Assembly: GCA_001632435.1 (NCBI GenBank)
Contig: KV423930.1
Span: forward strand, 179,170 to 243,169
From: Calocera cornea HHB12733
Lineage: Eukaryota > Basidiomycota > Dacrymycetes > Dacrymycetales > Dacrymycetaceae
Length of the DNA stretch: 64,000 bases
Reading direction: 5' to 3'
The position numbers were made by a program, and so were the translations under genes. Of the stretch, positions 39,866-50,769 are shown piece by piece. Numbering within the stretch: position 1 is the first letter of the stretch; the number at the start of each line of letters is the position of its first letter. The notes beneath the pieces are model-generated. The model ran no database searches and had not been told where the DNA came from. It worked only from the letters and a program-made list of their open reading frames with translations.

Positions 39866-40235
39866 TCGCTCGCCCCCGTTCGCTGCCTGGCTTGAGGCGG
39901 GAAGAGAGTGCAGTGCAGGGGTGGGCGACGCTGTTGGAGAGGGAGAGGGAGACGGACAGTCGCGTACAGAAAAAGCGCTGAGAAGCAAAGCTGTATTCTA
40001 GGAATATACCCTGATGCGCTGATGATACTGGGTCGGGCTCGGGTATTGGGTGGGCTCGGCGTTTGGGCACTGTGTTCTGACGATCTTTGGGCGCTCTGCC
40101 CTCTGGGTGTTCGGCGCGCTGGGCGTGAGCTGGGTTCGGCGTATGCAGTGGGCTCGGTGCTCGGTGCTCTATGTTCGCCTGGCGAGCAGCGAGCAGCGCG
40201 CTCGGTGTGCTCGGGTGCTGAGAGCATGTCAACTT

Positions 40236-40255
40236 CGTGACAACCCTTCCGGATG
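40236..40255 (+). repeat. Left terminal inverted repeat of the KDZ element
   Basis: Twenty bases matching the reverse complement of 57784-57803 without mismatch; followed by two further CATCCGGA words. Confidence 0.8.
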
Positions 40256-40713
40256 ATAGCATCCGGATGCATCCGGACTGACGTAATCCGGAAAGGGAAC
40301 CGGATACCAGTAGCCGGTGACACTTATTTGCCTCCGTTTGCCTCCGCTAAGGGGCTAGGGACGTAGGCCCTCAGTGGCGAGGATATGGTCGCCTCCTCAC
40401 TGTTGACACGCGGCCTATTGTCCCTTCTCTATCTGCCAGCTCATCGCCTTACCTGTCTTTGCCCCCCTCCCTCCCTTCCCTCGTCAATGATCGTCCCCCT
40501 CACTGCTTGTTACACCCATTCAACGATTCCCGTCGCTACGCTATTCGCCCCGCCGCCTGTTTGTGCCCGTTCGATTTCGAATTGGACCAGGTTTTCGTGT
40601 GCACGAGTTGTCGAGGTCTCCTTCACTGTCTCGGTGCGCCCTGTTACTCATACCTCCCCCCTTCATCTGCTGATCTGTTCCCAGGTCTACATCCACCTCT
40701 CCATACGATTGCC

Positions 40714-43700
40714 ATGTCGGAAAGAGACTTATGGCACGAGTACACAACGCGCTGCGCGAGGGCCGGAATTGCGGTCGACTTCAATGCTTACCGACGATGG
40801 GCAGCGCAGGAACAGGCTACTCGTGCAGGCATGCAAGGCCAGGCGCCCTATCAGCCTTACCAAACCGTCTTCCTGCAACACCGCCCATCCCTGATTGGTG
40901 GTATTGACCCAAGGACCGGGCAGCCGATCGGTGGTGGCCCTTCCTTCGGCGACGGATCCGGGCAAGGGCAGTCTTTCTATCCGCCCAACCCTCCTCCTCG
41001 CCCCACGAACCAGGCCCAGCAAGGGCAGCACCCTCTCTCGCCCAACCCTCCTCCTCGCCCCACGAACCAGGCCCAGCAAGGGCAGCACCCTCTCTCGCCC
41101 AACCCTCCTCCTCGCCCCNNNNNNNNNNNNNNNNNNNNNNNNNNNNNNNNNNNNNNNNNNNNNNNNNNNNNNNNNNNNNNNNNNNNNNNNNNNNNNNNNN
41201 NNNNNNNNNNNNNNNNNNNNNNNNNNNNNNNNNNNNNNNNNNNNNNNNNNNNNNNNNNNNNNNNNNNNNNNNNNNNNNNNNNNNNNNNNNNNNNNNNNNN
41301 NNNNNNNNNNNNNNNNNNNNNNNNNNNNNNNNNNNNNNNNNNNNNNNNNNNNNNNNNNNNNNNNNNNNNNNNNNNNNNNNNNNNNNNNNNNNNNNNNNNN
41401 NNNNNNNNNNNNNNNNNNNNNNNNNNNNNNNNNNNNNNNNNNNNNNNNNNNNNNNNNNNNNNNNNNNNNNNNNNNNNNNNNNNNNNNNNNNNAACCAGGC
41501 CCAGCAAGGGCAGCACCCTCTCTCGCCCAACCCTCCTCCTCGCCCCACAAACCAGGCCCAGCAAGGGCAGCGCCGTCTCTCGCCCAACCCTCCTCCTCGC
41601 CCGGGTGGCAACCCTCTTGCTGGCTCACAGCTCAGTGTTTCTCCTCGACCGCCACGCCCTGTCCTCCAGGACAACCCCATCTCCCAAGCCCAGTCCAACG
41701 AGAGTCGCTCTCGCAACCAACCGCCTCCAAATCCTCTACCTCGTCAGCTTCAGACGCGCCAAGCTTCGAATGATCCTGGTCTGCAGCCTCTCACCCCGCC
41801 TGTGAATCCCCAATGGATTCAACTTCGCGAAAACGACGTACCTGTACCCTTCCTCGAAGCATGGGCTGTTGGAACCCAGATTCCCAGTATGCACGCGAAG
41901 AGCGCGTTAACAAGGCCAAAACCACCGCTCGAGCCCGAGGAGCGGTTTGCGTACTATCAGACCGAGCTTTTCACTCTCATGGCTACTGCGCCGCCGCCGA
42001 GAGCGCAGCGTCAACATGTCGCTAGCTGGTTGAGATCTGCGCACAATGTTGTGGTGAGCACATGCCCGTTCTCTGCAATGAAGACCGTCACTTACATGTC
42101 GTCCAGGAATTCATTGGCAATTATGACAGGAAAAGTGACCTACCACTGATTCGATTCCTCGTCCATCTTGAGGAAGAGGTTTTCAAGATTGCCGACGACC
42201 TTCCGTCGCGCAACAACGATCCTGCTGTTCGTCCCGCCAACCATTCCATCTGGCACAAAGCATTCCCACTGGAGAAAATAATCAAGGACAAAGTGAAGGC
42301 TACTCTCCTCCATCGGACTGCCGACCCGTACCGAACGCTGCGACGGTGCACCTCTGCACAAAAGATCATTGACGAGATGGCTCGCAACCGATGTTGGCCA
42401 TTGCCGTGGTACGGCGATTATGCCCAGCTGGACAGGGAATGGACGCAGCACGCCCTGCAACAACGCGCGCGCTGGGTGGTACGTCACGGCTCTCTTGCTC
42501 TGTACTTCGCTTGCTTATCATCTGTATTTAGCACGCATATTGGGACATGCATGCTCGTCAGGAGTCAGTCTACTATGAAGAAACGCGTGGTTTTATTGAA
42601 GATGAAGTCGTCTACCTCCTGTCTTTTCACTGGAACGAAGGTTTCCCCGATCCCCTTATCAACCGTGCGACTGCCCAAAGGTTCATGAACTGGAACTCGA
42701 TGAAGAGGCGTCTTGATGAAAAGGAACCATGGACGCTTGTCAACTGGGATTGGTACTCGTCACTGTTTATCGAGTGCTGCCTCAAGCCTTGCGATGTTCG
42801 CAAGCCGAGGGCACGTGGGACGCCCAAAGAGCGCGTCATCTCACATTATAACCTTGTCCATCTCCTCACTGTCAGTTACCTCTATTCAACGTGATGCTAT
42901 TCTCTGACATGCTATTACAGCGAGATACGATCTCCTGTCATCACTGGTCCAATGCAGTCTACACCGAGGAAATGGCAATAGTTCTCGTCTCACTCATTCA
43001 GAATACCCTCGATTGGCTAATGCACTCTGACGACTTCGATTGGTGCTTCGCGGATGACGAGATACCTCGAGCTATCTATGAACAACTGCTCGTCGTTGTT
43101 CACGGCATCACTCTCAATCGTCCGGCCCGTGCCCTCAGTTCCAGGTTGCTCCGCACACAGAATGACCCGATGCCTCCAGAGGAAGTGCATCACTTTATGC
43201 TCCGTCACATCAAGAGGAATCGGCGCGAACCCGATCCCGATCCTCTAGAGTACGATGTTGATATGGACGCAAGCGATTCAGCATCGTCGAGGTCGTCTAG
43301 CCGAGCCCGGAGGACCAAGCATATGCCAAAGTGTGGCGCTCCTCCCCAGGAGCTCGTAACGGAGTATTGGAAGATGCCCGTGTACAACCTGGAGAACTTT
43401 CCCTTGATCCAAGACGTACGCAGGAACTTGGAGTCAAGGATTCATGACCCAAGGTATCTTCCAGGAGATATCATTGTAAGTTGTCTCGCAATCATAGCAC
43501 AGGCTCCCGCTTATCTCATTGTCAGCTTGCCTGGGGTATTCGTGCCTGCTACGCATGCTTATGGAGATCCACACGCCTAGGAGTTGGCCGTACTTGCCCT
43601 CGCTGGGAACGACAACGTTGTTCACCGTGTCGGCGTAAGACCGGGGACTCATATTGCGTTTTCTGCAGTGAGAAGTGGGGCAATGGTAAGCACCCTTTGT

Positions 43701-43976
43701 TCCTTTCAACCCCTACTGATTGGTTGTACAGTTTCAGTTAAGGACCGTGATCCACGCGGCAAGCGAAACAAGGAGATCGATGAAGATTGGATCGACAACA
43801 TTATTCGAGACAAGTGGTTTGAAGGGGGGGACGATTTTCCACCTCCTGAGGGCTACAGCGTCGCAGTGCCCGAGATTTGGCCCACTGTCGAGGCGATCTA
43901 CAGCAATGCTCGGGGCTTGAAAGATGCACTGGCTTCGGCAAAGGTCACGCAGAAGCACTGGAAGAAGGCGAGGTAG
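40714..43976 (+). CDS. Element-borne hypothetical protein with 19-residue Pro-rich repeats and a cysteine cluster (gene A)
   Basis: I do not recognise the family. MSERDLWHEYTTRCARAGIA starts the protein at 40714. A tandem repeat of 57 nt (TNQAQQGQHPLSPNPPPRP) follows, into which the 374-N gap falls; the frame differs by one across it, so gap length is only approximate. Later exons: to 42053, from 42107 to about 42479, from about 42533 to 42869 (HAYWDMHARQESVYYEETRG), 42921 to 43474, about 43526 to 43685, and a last exon from about 43732. The fifth carries a cysteine cluster (CYACLW, then CPRWERQRCSPC and YCVFC), a likely zinc site. Stop at 43974-43976. At least 830 residues plus the gap. The location in the KDZ element, next to another cysteine-cluster gene, suggests an accessory or DNA-binding role. 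Pieces of this gene recur five or more times between 44 and 51 kb. Confidence 0.6.
41005..41590 (+). repeat. 57-bp tandem repeat (19 codons) interrupted by the gap
   Basis: Two full copies at 41005-41061 and 41062-41118, Ns from 41119 to 41492, then about two more copies. The unit encodes TNQAQQGQHPLSPNPPPRP. Copy number in the genome is unknown because of the gap. Confidence 0.85.
41119..41492. other. Assembly gap of 374 Ns
   Basis: Not a round number, so this is presumably an estimated gap. It sits inside the 57-bp repeat, which explains the assembly failure. Confidence 0.9.
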
Positions 43977-44099
43977 TGAATTCAATCATGTATCAGTTGT
44001 TCTGTCTCTAGCTGAAGTGTTACTCCCAATACAATGCAGTTTACAGCCGAAAATCACGTCCCATCCAGACGAATTCCATGCAAAGCTAACCTTTTTTCA

Positions 44100-44345
44100 C
44101 CAGGGCACGTACGGCGACCACATACTCCAGCAACGAGATACGCAGGCGATCAGGTACGCAAGAGCCCAGATACTCGGCCAACCAGGTACGCAGGCGACCG
44201 AATCCTCAGGCGACCAGATACTGATGCACCGCAATACTTAGGCTGCCGAATACTTGGGCTGCCGAATACCTGGGTTCACGAATACTTGGGTTCCCGAATA
44301 CTTGGGTTCCCGAATACTATGGTTCCCGAATACTTGGCCCACTTA
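44100..44345 (+). repeat. Degenerate minisatellite, unit like GAATACTTGGGTTCCC
   Basis: About 14 imperfect copies of a roughly 16-bp unit (AATACTTGGGCTGCCG, AATACTTGGGTTCCCG, older ones GATACGCAGGCGACCA). First of four related arrays in the element. Confidence 0.8.
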
Positions 44346-44454
44346 GGGCGTGCGGGATGCTTCCCGGGACTTTGTACCAAGGGATGGTATACACTCGAGA
44401 CGGTGATTGTTACGCCGGCGCCGCTCTAGCCGTCTCACGGCTGCACATCCTCTG

Positions 44455-45130
44455 TCTCCTCACCACCCGTCTCGACGGCACGGGCAACATCCAGTATGCG
44501 TTGACGATCAAGGGTTCTTGTCCGGTGCTATACAGGATGTATGGTACGGAACAATTGTCAGCAGTCGTTCCAAGATGCCCATGAATCCATGCATCAGGGC
44601 AGTCAAACTCAAGCTCAGCGACTCTCAAGCTGAGTATCATAATCATGCAGATCCCTCCCAAGCTCCAAATCCTCACGTGCGTCCTCAACAGATGGAGGAC
44701 ATCATCCGAAGCAGCCCCGTCCAACGAGGTCGACTCCAAACTTTGCGAAGATCTTCTGCAGAGGTGCCCACTGAGTGGTACGTCTTAGTCCACTCGCTCT
44801 CGGTGCTTCACTTGCTTACATTCGGTATGCAGCAAGCATATTGGGACATGCCTGCTCGAGGTGGGCGCGTGTGCTTTGAGCCCACGCAAGGGATCGTGGA
44901 AGATCATACCCTTCACGTCTCCTCGGCACACTGGAACGAGGGAGTCAAGGATTCCCTTCTCCACCGTACGGCCAGTCAAGACTTTGCTAATTGGTTGGAC
45001 ATCAAGACGGCCCTCAATGAGAGACGTGAATGGCCTCATTATACACAGGCAACAAGGAACCATCCACAATCGATGTATGTATCAATATCCCCTTCTGCTT
45101 ATCGAGACTTAATAGCGGCGGGCATATGAT
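44455..45130 (+). pseudogene. Degenerate RPS18 fragment fused to a fragment of gene A exon 3
   Basis: At 44476-44500 the text GACGGCACGGGCAACATCCA resembles the RPS18 exon 2. Near 44745, GAGGTCGACTCCAAACTTTG resembles RPS18 exon 3. Then at 44832 ATATTGGGACATGCCTGCTC and CACTGGAACGAGGGAGTCAA match gene A exon 3 (42534-42660). Frames are broken, and divergence is high, so no product is expected. Confidence 0.65.
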
Positions 45131-45228
45131 AGATTGACTTCCACGTGGTCTATCATATGTGCCAGTCAGATACAACATCAACACACCTCGGATCGCAACA
45201 TCAGCCACTGCAACCACTTTGACTTGCG

Positions 45229-45305
45229 TTGCCTTCAACTTCTGCTTCAACTTCAACTTCAACTTCTGCTTCGACCTCTTCTTGGACTTCGGCTTTGTCT
45301 CAGCT
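45229..45305 (+). repeat. Pyrimidine-rich CTTCAA/CTTCGA microsatellite, copy 1
   Basis: Short run of TTCAACTTC and TTCTGCTTCG words. Related, longer tracts occur at about 47400-47700 and 50225-50690 at the same relative place in each duplicated block. Confidence 0.7.
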
Positions 45306-45384
45306 TGATGGACTGAACAGTCTGCTTGGCACGGGTAACCAGACACCGCGTCGCTGCGACCCGTCTATGAGTACCAGCATCCTC

Positions 45385-46175
45385 ACTGTCTGTTACCCCC
45401 ATTCAACGTGCTTCATAGTACTGACATGCTATTACAGCGGTGATGTACCAGTCTGCTCTGGAAACCAGTCGGCCGGTCCTCAGAGGCACTCGGCGATGGA
45501 TGCATTGAAGCATCAATAGGGCTACACGGGCTCAGCAACAAGGACTAAGATATGCTAAGGCAGTTATCATTGTAAGTTGTCTCGCATTCGTATCATCCCA
45601 TATTCACTGATCTTCATGTCAGCTCGCCTAAGACGCATACCAGCGTTTCTGTTGATTCCAGTCTGGCATATCCCGCACGATAGGCTGTTATGCACACATG
45701 CTCGTTCTCTGCATTGAAGACCGTCACCGGCTAGTGGAAATCCCACTTGACTCCCTATTGGCGGATGCATCGATCTACAGCGGAGCGTTGTTCAGGGAGC
45801 TTGGCACGGCTCATTCTTGGACTGCCGACATTGACCGTTGCATGCCGGACGAGCCCTAGCTCAACTGATTACCGCCTGGGCGAGGAGGAGGGTTGGGCGA
45901 GAGAGGGTGCTGCCCTTGCTGGGGCTGGTTCGTGGGGCGAGGAGGAGGGTTGGGCGAGAGACGGTGCTGCCCTTGTTGGGCCTGGTTGCCAACAAGAATC
46001 CGCTTCAATTGCCTCAGTTGACAAGGCGTGCAAATCCATCTCAAGAGGCTGCTCGACAAGCTGGTCAAGCCGCATCGCTCAAGCCGCAACTTCTGAATAT
46101 GTATCAACCTTCAGTCTGTGGGTTACGTCCATTCAGATGCATGGCACGATCTCATAAATTACCAGATGCCTGATG
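45385..46175 (+). pseudogene. Scrambled fragments of gene A and gene B, block 1
   Basis: 45395-45440 matches a gene A intron end (ATTCAACGTG then CTGACATGCTATTACAG). 45565-45630 matches another gene A intron (CATTGTAAGTTGTCTCGCAT). 45690-45725 matches the gene A exon 1/2 border (GTTCTCTGCATTGAAGACCG). 45880-45985 is the Pro-rich repeat in reverse orientation. 46040-46070 (GCTCGACAAGCTGGTCAAGC) is like gene B. Retained intron sequence shows DNA-level copying rather than retroposition. Confidence 0.65.
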
Positions 46176-46509
46176 ATAGCGCAACCTTGACGTTGCTGTT
46201 CAGTAGCGCCGGCATTCTTGGCTGATATGACCTCTTGCGATTTGCTGCCATAATGCAGACTGCCTGTCTGTCAAACTGACCAGCATTACCTCTGCCTGCA
46301 TACGCCAAGTTCTCTTCGTACAAGATCAACTCTCCCATTAGAACCATCGCCGTCAACTGCGATGGGTTTGAACGGCTATCACCAGGTTGCGATCGTATCC
46401 ACTCCAACTTGCTCCCCTCACTCAGCATTCACGAACGGCGACAAGGCCTCTGTTTGGCTCTGATTTAGCCTCGACTGTACGCTGCCTTGTCTCCGTGAAG
46501 GCAACCGAC

Positions 46510-46695
46510 ATTCCGGTAGTCAAGTACTATGGTGGCCAAGTACTCCGGCAGTCAAGTACTCCGGTAACCAGGTACTAAGGTCCCCAAGTAATGAGACGCC
46601 CATATACTTGGGCGTCCATATACTTGGGCGCCCGAATACTTGGGCGCCCGAATACTTGGGCGCCCGAATACTTGGGCGCCCGAATACTTCGTCGA
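46510..46695 (+). repeat. GGGCGCCC minisatellite array 2
   Basis: Tandem units of AATACTTGGGCGCCCG, about six near-perfect copies from 46600, preceded by decayed AGTACTCCGGTCAACC-like units. The unit contains the palindrome GGGCGCCC. Confidence 0.85.
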
Positions 46696-46889
46696 GTATT
46701 CGCCCGCCCGATGGCCCGCCGGACTTTTCATGAACCCGTTGCATCCACTCTCGGACACCTCCAGCAGGACGAGTTCCTTACGATTACGGTGCAGACTCTT
46801 CACGATGGACCACCGACTGCCATTAGCTCGACCTGAGTAGGGCGATGTGCATAGCTGGGCACGAAAGGGCTTCTGCGCTCTGCAGAGAC

Positions 46890-47320
46890 GCGGCCAATGA
46901 GTGGTACGTGCTCCCCTCGCTGTCCGTGCATCACATGCCTACCTTCTGTATCTGGCAAGCATATTGCGTTATACTTGCTCGATGTGGTCACAAGGCCTTC
47001 AAGGCCACCGACGTGATCATGGAAGACGATGCTTTTCACTTGTTATCGGCTCCATGGAACGAAGGAGTCAAAGGTCCCTTCTCAACCGCACGACCACCCA
47101 ACACTTCGCCAACACCTTTACAATTCAAGACTCTCATTTGGGAAAACCAGGCGACGGCTTCATCGCTGTCCGAGCGAGAGTTGCTACAAGCCAGCCATTA
47201 TACAGTCAGCTTACTGTGCGGCCTTGTGGTATGTATCACAATGGCCCAGGATCCCTCTACCGACCGATGCAACATCACCAATCGCTGTATGTATTAACCT
47301 CCCCTTCTGGTTATAAAGAC
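46890..47320 (+). pseudogene. Fragment of gene A exon 3, block 2
   Basis: GGCAAGCATATTGCGTTATA, GATCATGGAAGACGATGC and CATGGAACGAAGGAGTCAAA follow the gene A exon 3 order; the preceding intron-like GTACGTGCTC...TCTGTATCTGGCA is also kept. Frame broken. Confidence 0.6.
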
Positions 47321-47394
47321 TAATCAGCGGCAGCCTTACCATGGATTGACTTCAACATGATGCACCCGTTGCCCGAGTCTGATGCTTCATCGAC

Positions 47395-47700
47395 ATGCGT
47401 TGGATTGCTACTTGGACTTCTGCTTCGACTTTGACTTCTGCTTCTGCTTCTGCTTCTGCTTCTGCGTCGACGTCTGCTTCAACTTCGACATCTGCTTCAA
47501 CTTCGACATCTGCTTCAACTTCGACATCTGCTTCAACTTCGACATCTGCTTCAACTTTGACGTCCACTTTGACTTCTGCATCGGCTTCAACTTCTGCTTC
47601 AGCTATACCATCGATGTCTGCTTATACTTCGACTTCAAATTATACTTCTGCTTCTGCTTATACTCGGTCTACTTCTGCGACTCCAAGGTGTGCAGAATCT
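47395..47700 (+). repeat. Pyrimidine-rich TTCTGCTTCAACTTCGACAT microsatellite, copy 2
   Basis: About 300 bp of CTTCTG/CTTCAA/CTTCGA hexamer-like repeats. It is open in several frames only because it is a simple repeat. Confidence 0.85.
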
Positions 47701-47759
47701 ACTTAGCACGCTGGAACAGGCATGATGTCTCAAGCTACTGCCTGTCTATCTATATCATC

Positions 47760-48485
47760 AGTCCTCACTGTCTGTTGACCCCATTCAACGTGCATCATAT
47801 ATCTGACATGTTACTACAGATCACATCCGGGCCTCATATGGAATCAACACGGCCGATCCCCAAAGGACTCGACCATGTGCATAGTCAGAACCATCTAGAA
47901 GGATGCACAAGCGTAGCAAGCACAACCCAAGATGAGATAGGGCGGATACCATTGTAAGTTCCAGGTGTTCGTCTCAGGCAGGATTGCTTAGCTTCATGTC
48001 AGTTCCCCTAGTAGACATATGAGAGCCACTGTTGCTGTCAGCCTCAGGTATATCACACAGTAGGCTATGGTGAACACATGCCCGTTCTCTACAAGGAAGA
48101 CCGTCACTGGCTGTGGGAGGCCCCCCTTGGCTCCCTATTGGCGGATGCATCGATGTGCAGGGAAGCGCCTTTCAGGACATCTGACCCTGCTAGGCCTGCC
48201 CTACCGATGTCGGATGTTACACAGCCCGCTGGGCGACCACTGGATGGTCTGGTTACTGTCTGGGCCAGGAGATCGGCTGGGCATGCAAGTGGGGTGCCCT
48301 GGCTGGGGATCATTGCCGTCGAGGCGAGGAGAAGGGTTGGGCGTGTGAGAGTATTGCCCTTGCTGGGGCTGGTCACCATCAGGAATCTGCTGCAAGCACC
48401 TCAGTTGGCAAGACCTGTCGACCCATCTCAAGAGGCTGCTCCACAAGCTGGTCAAGCAGCAACCCCTCAAGTCACTATCTGAGCG
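47760..48485 (+). pseudogene. Scrambled gene A and gene B fragments, block 2
   Basis: Same order as block 1: gene A intron (47764-47820, ending TGACATGTTACTACAG), second gene A intron (CATTGTAAGTTCC at 47950), exon border (48072, CATGCCCGTTCTCTACAAGG), reversed Pro-rich repeat (48315-48375), then the RQAGQA-coding stretch of gene B (48425-48460). Confidence 0.65.
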
Positions 48486-48639
48486 ACTGCGTGAACCATG
48501 ACACAGTATGCTACCCCCCTTCAGACGAATGGCTTGTACTGACTCAGTCTCAGTTCAGGGGCAAGCCCACGCCAATATAAGTCCGGATCTACTTGTCCAT
48601 GAGGATACTGGAGAGATGGCACATTCACGGTCTACCAGC

Positions 48640-48962
48640 AAGTGCAAGATCCAGTATGTGCGGACAGGGATTGAGGAGTTCGCAGGCACTATGCCAGCGT
48701 GGTCTGCAATAAGGCAAATGTTGACCTGAAGGAGTGGTGCGTCGTAATCCAGCGCATATTGACATGAGAAGCTCATGAATCTATCTGACAGGGCTGGCGA
48801 ACTCAACTCCCAGGAGCTTGGGCGGATCGTCACCATCATGCAAACCCCCATCCTATTCAAGATCCCCTCGCGGTTCCTCAACAGGCAAAAGGACATCACC
48901 GACGATAGGATCTCCCAGATCCTGTCCAATGGCCGTCTACTCCAAGCTTGGCGACGATCTTC
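48640..48962 (+). pseudogene. RPS18 pseudogene fragment (exons 2 and 3 with the intron kept)
   Basis: Matches the intact RPS18 from AAGTGCAAGATCCAGTATG through the intron (GTGCGTCGTAATC...) and exon 3 (GGCGAACTCAACTCCCAGGA, ATCATGCAAACCCCCATC, CAACAGGCAAAAGGACATCA). Substitutions and small frame breaks make it non-functional. It runs directly into a gene A exon 3 fragment at about 48964. Confidence 0.8.
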
Positions 48963-48963
48963 C

Positions 48964-49130
48964 CCATTCAGCAAGCATACTGGGACATGCATGTTCCGGT
49001 TTAGCGCATGCACGTCAAGCTCACGGAAGGGTTCGTGGAAGACTGCACTTGCACTTCTTATCGGCTCATTGGCATGAGGGTGTCGAAGATCCCCACCCGA
49101 ATCGTGTATTGCCTGCATCGTCACCGGCCG
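48964..49130 (+). pseudogene. Gene A exon 3 fragment joined to the RPS18 fragment
   Basis: AGCAAGCATACTGGGACATG and GGGTTCGTGGAAGACTGCAC follow the gene A exon 3 order; the junction with RPS18-derived sequence is the same type as that near 44820. Confidence 0.6.
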
Positions 49131-49264
49131 CAATGGCTTTGACCAGTTGAAGCCGTCCGGAACGCTCAGTCTTGGGATTGCCCTGCGCTCTCATGGAAGG
49201 CAACAACTCTTTGTTAGCTCTGCATCATCCCGACCTCACGCCTGCTCGTCTCCATTGTGGCGTC

Positions 49265-49470
49265 CAAACACTCGGGCGATCAAGTACTCCGGTCATCAAG
49301 TACTGGGGCAATCAGATACTGAGGTGCCCAAGTACTGAGGCGCCCGGACACTTGGGCGCCCAGATACTTGGGCGCCCAGATACTTGGGCTCCCAGATACT
49401 TGGGCTCCCAGATACTTGGGCGCCCAGATACTCTGGCAACCAAAAACTGAGGCGCCGAGATACTTCATCG
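49265..49470 (+). repeat. GGGCGCCC minisatellite array 3
   Basis: Units AGATACTTGGGCGCCC and AGATACTTGGGCTCCC, about six good copies from 49350 with decayed copies before (AAGTACTCCGGTCATC). Confidence 0.85.
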
Positions 49471-49689
49471 AGGAATGGCCTGCTAAACGCATACCCAGAC
49501 TTTCCATCAACTCTTCGCTTCCACTCTCGGGTACCGCCAGCACAACAAGTTCACTACAATTATGGGGGAGAGACTTCATGATGGACCGCCTATTCCAGCT
49601 CCCCCTAACAAGCCTGTAAGCGGAGCGCAGAACTCCATTATCTCGATGTAGTGAAGGGGACGTACGTGGCTGGGATGGCCAGATTGCTT

Positions 49690-49950
49690 ATGCCCTGCAG
49701 TGACGCACCTGATGAGTGGTACGTCTTGCCTCCACTCGCTCTCTGTGCGTCGCTTGCTTACCTTCTGTACCCAGTATGCATATCGGCACATGCCTGGTCG
49801 AAGTTCACGCATGCAGGTCAAGCTCACGAAAGGGATCGTGGAAGACGATGCCTTGCACGTCTTATCGCCTCATCGGAATGAGGAGTCGAAGATCTCCATC
49901 CAAATCGTGCGACCGCCCAAGGCTTGATGAACTTTATTGCGCATCAAGAC
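49690..49950 (+). pseudogene. Gene A exon 3 fragment, block 3
   Basis: TGCATATCGGCACATGCCTG, AAAGGGATCGTGGAAGACGA and CCGCCCAAGGCTTGATGAAC follow gene A exon 3; the upstream part (GATGAGTGGTACGTCTTG) equals that of block 2. Confidence 0.6.
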
Positions 49951-50224
49951 TGGTCTCTACGAAAGCGGATGACCCACTGATAGTTGCCAGAGCAAGAGAG
50001 GCAAGAAGCCCTCCACACTATGAGTACGTTGATGTATGGCCCTGCACTACCACATCGGCGGCGGATGCATCTACGGTCCCATCTGCCATCCTCAATCGCT
50101 GTATGCATCATGCTCCCATTCCGTTTGTAGAGACTGATCAACTGCTCCCATATCATAGTTTGACTTGGAAACCATCCACCCTTTGCGCAAGTCAGATGCT
50201 GAACCAACATGCTGCTTGCTTCCA

Positions 50225-50690
50225 TGTAGACTAGTCGGATGTTTGCTTCTACTTCTACTTCTGCATCTGCCTCAACTTCGACTTCGACTTCGACCTGTAC
50301 CTCGACTCCTACCTCAACTTCAACTTCAACTTCTACCTCCAGTTCGACTTCTACGTCTACTTCTACTTCTACTTCCACTTCTACTTCCACTTCGACTTCT
50401 ACTTCGACTTTGACTTCGACTTCAACTTCAACTTCTACTTCTACTTCTACTTCTACTTCTACTTCTACTTCTACTTCTACTTCTACTTCTACTTCTACTT
50501 CTACTTCTACTTCTACTTCTACTTCTACTTCTACTTCTACTTCTACTTCTACTTCTACTTCTACTTCTACTTCTACTTCTACTTCTACTTCTGCTTCGAC
50601 TTCGACTTCGACTTGTGCACCTACTCCGACCTCTACTTCTACTACAACCGCTGGTCTCACTGGGACTTACGCTTCTGCTTTCTCGGTGAC
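50225..50690 (+). repeat. (CTTCTA)n pyrimidine microsatellite, copy 3, expanded
   Basis: Core of near-perfect TTCTAC hexamers from about 50430 to 50595, flanked by CTTCGA/CTTCAA variants. The Ser-Thr and Glu-Val open frames on the two strands are by-products of the repeat. Confidence 0.9.
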
Positions 50691-50769
50691 GTAGACTGGT
50701 GGAGTGAAGAGATCACTTGGCAGGCTAGATGCAACTTGGACTCTCACTTACATATGGCTCCATCAGTAT

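Noticed and set aside
40236..40310. Target-site duplication at the KDZ ends
   Set aside because: Sequences directly outside the inverted repeats (CATGTCAACTT on the left, CCCCTGGCACG on the right) do not match; none can be claimed.
46510..46695. GGGCGCCC arrays as a CRISPR array
   Set aside because: Units abut without spacers and vary along the array, and the DNA is fungal; this is a minisatellite.
48640..48962. RPS18 fragment as a processed retrocopy
   Set aside because: The intron between exons 2 and 3 is still present, so it arose by DNA duplication.
49944..50694. Ser-Thr and Glu-Val repeat proteins on both strands
   Set aside because: They are translations of the TTCTAC microsatellite; open on both strands only because the repeat has no stop codons.
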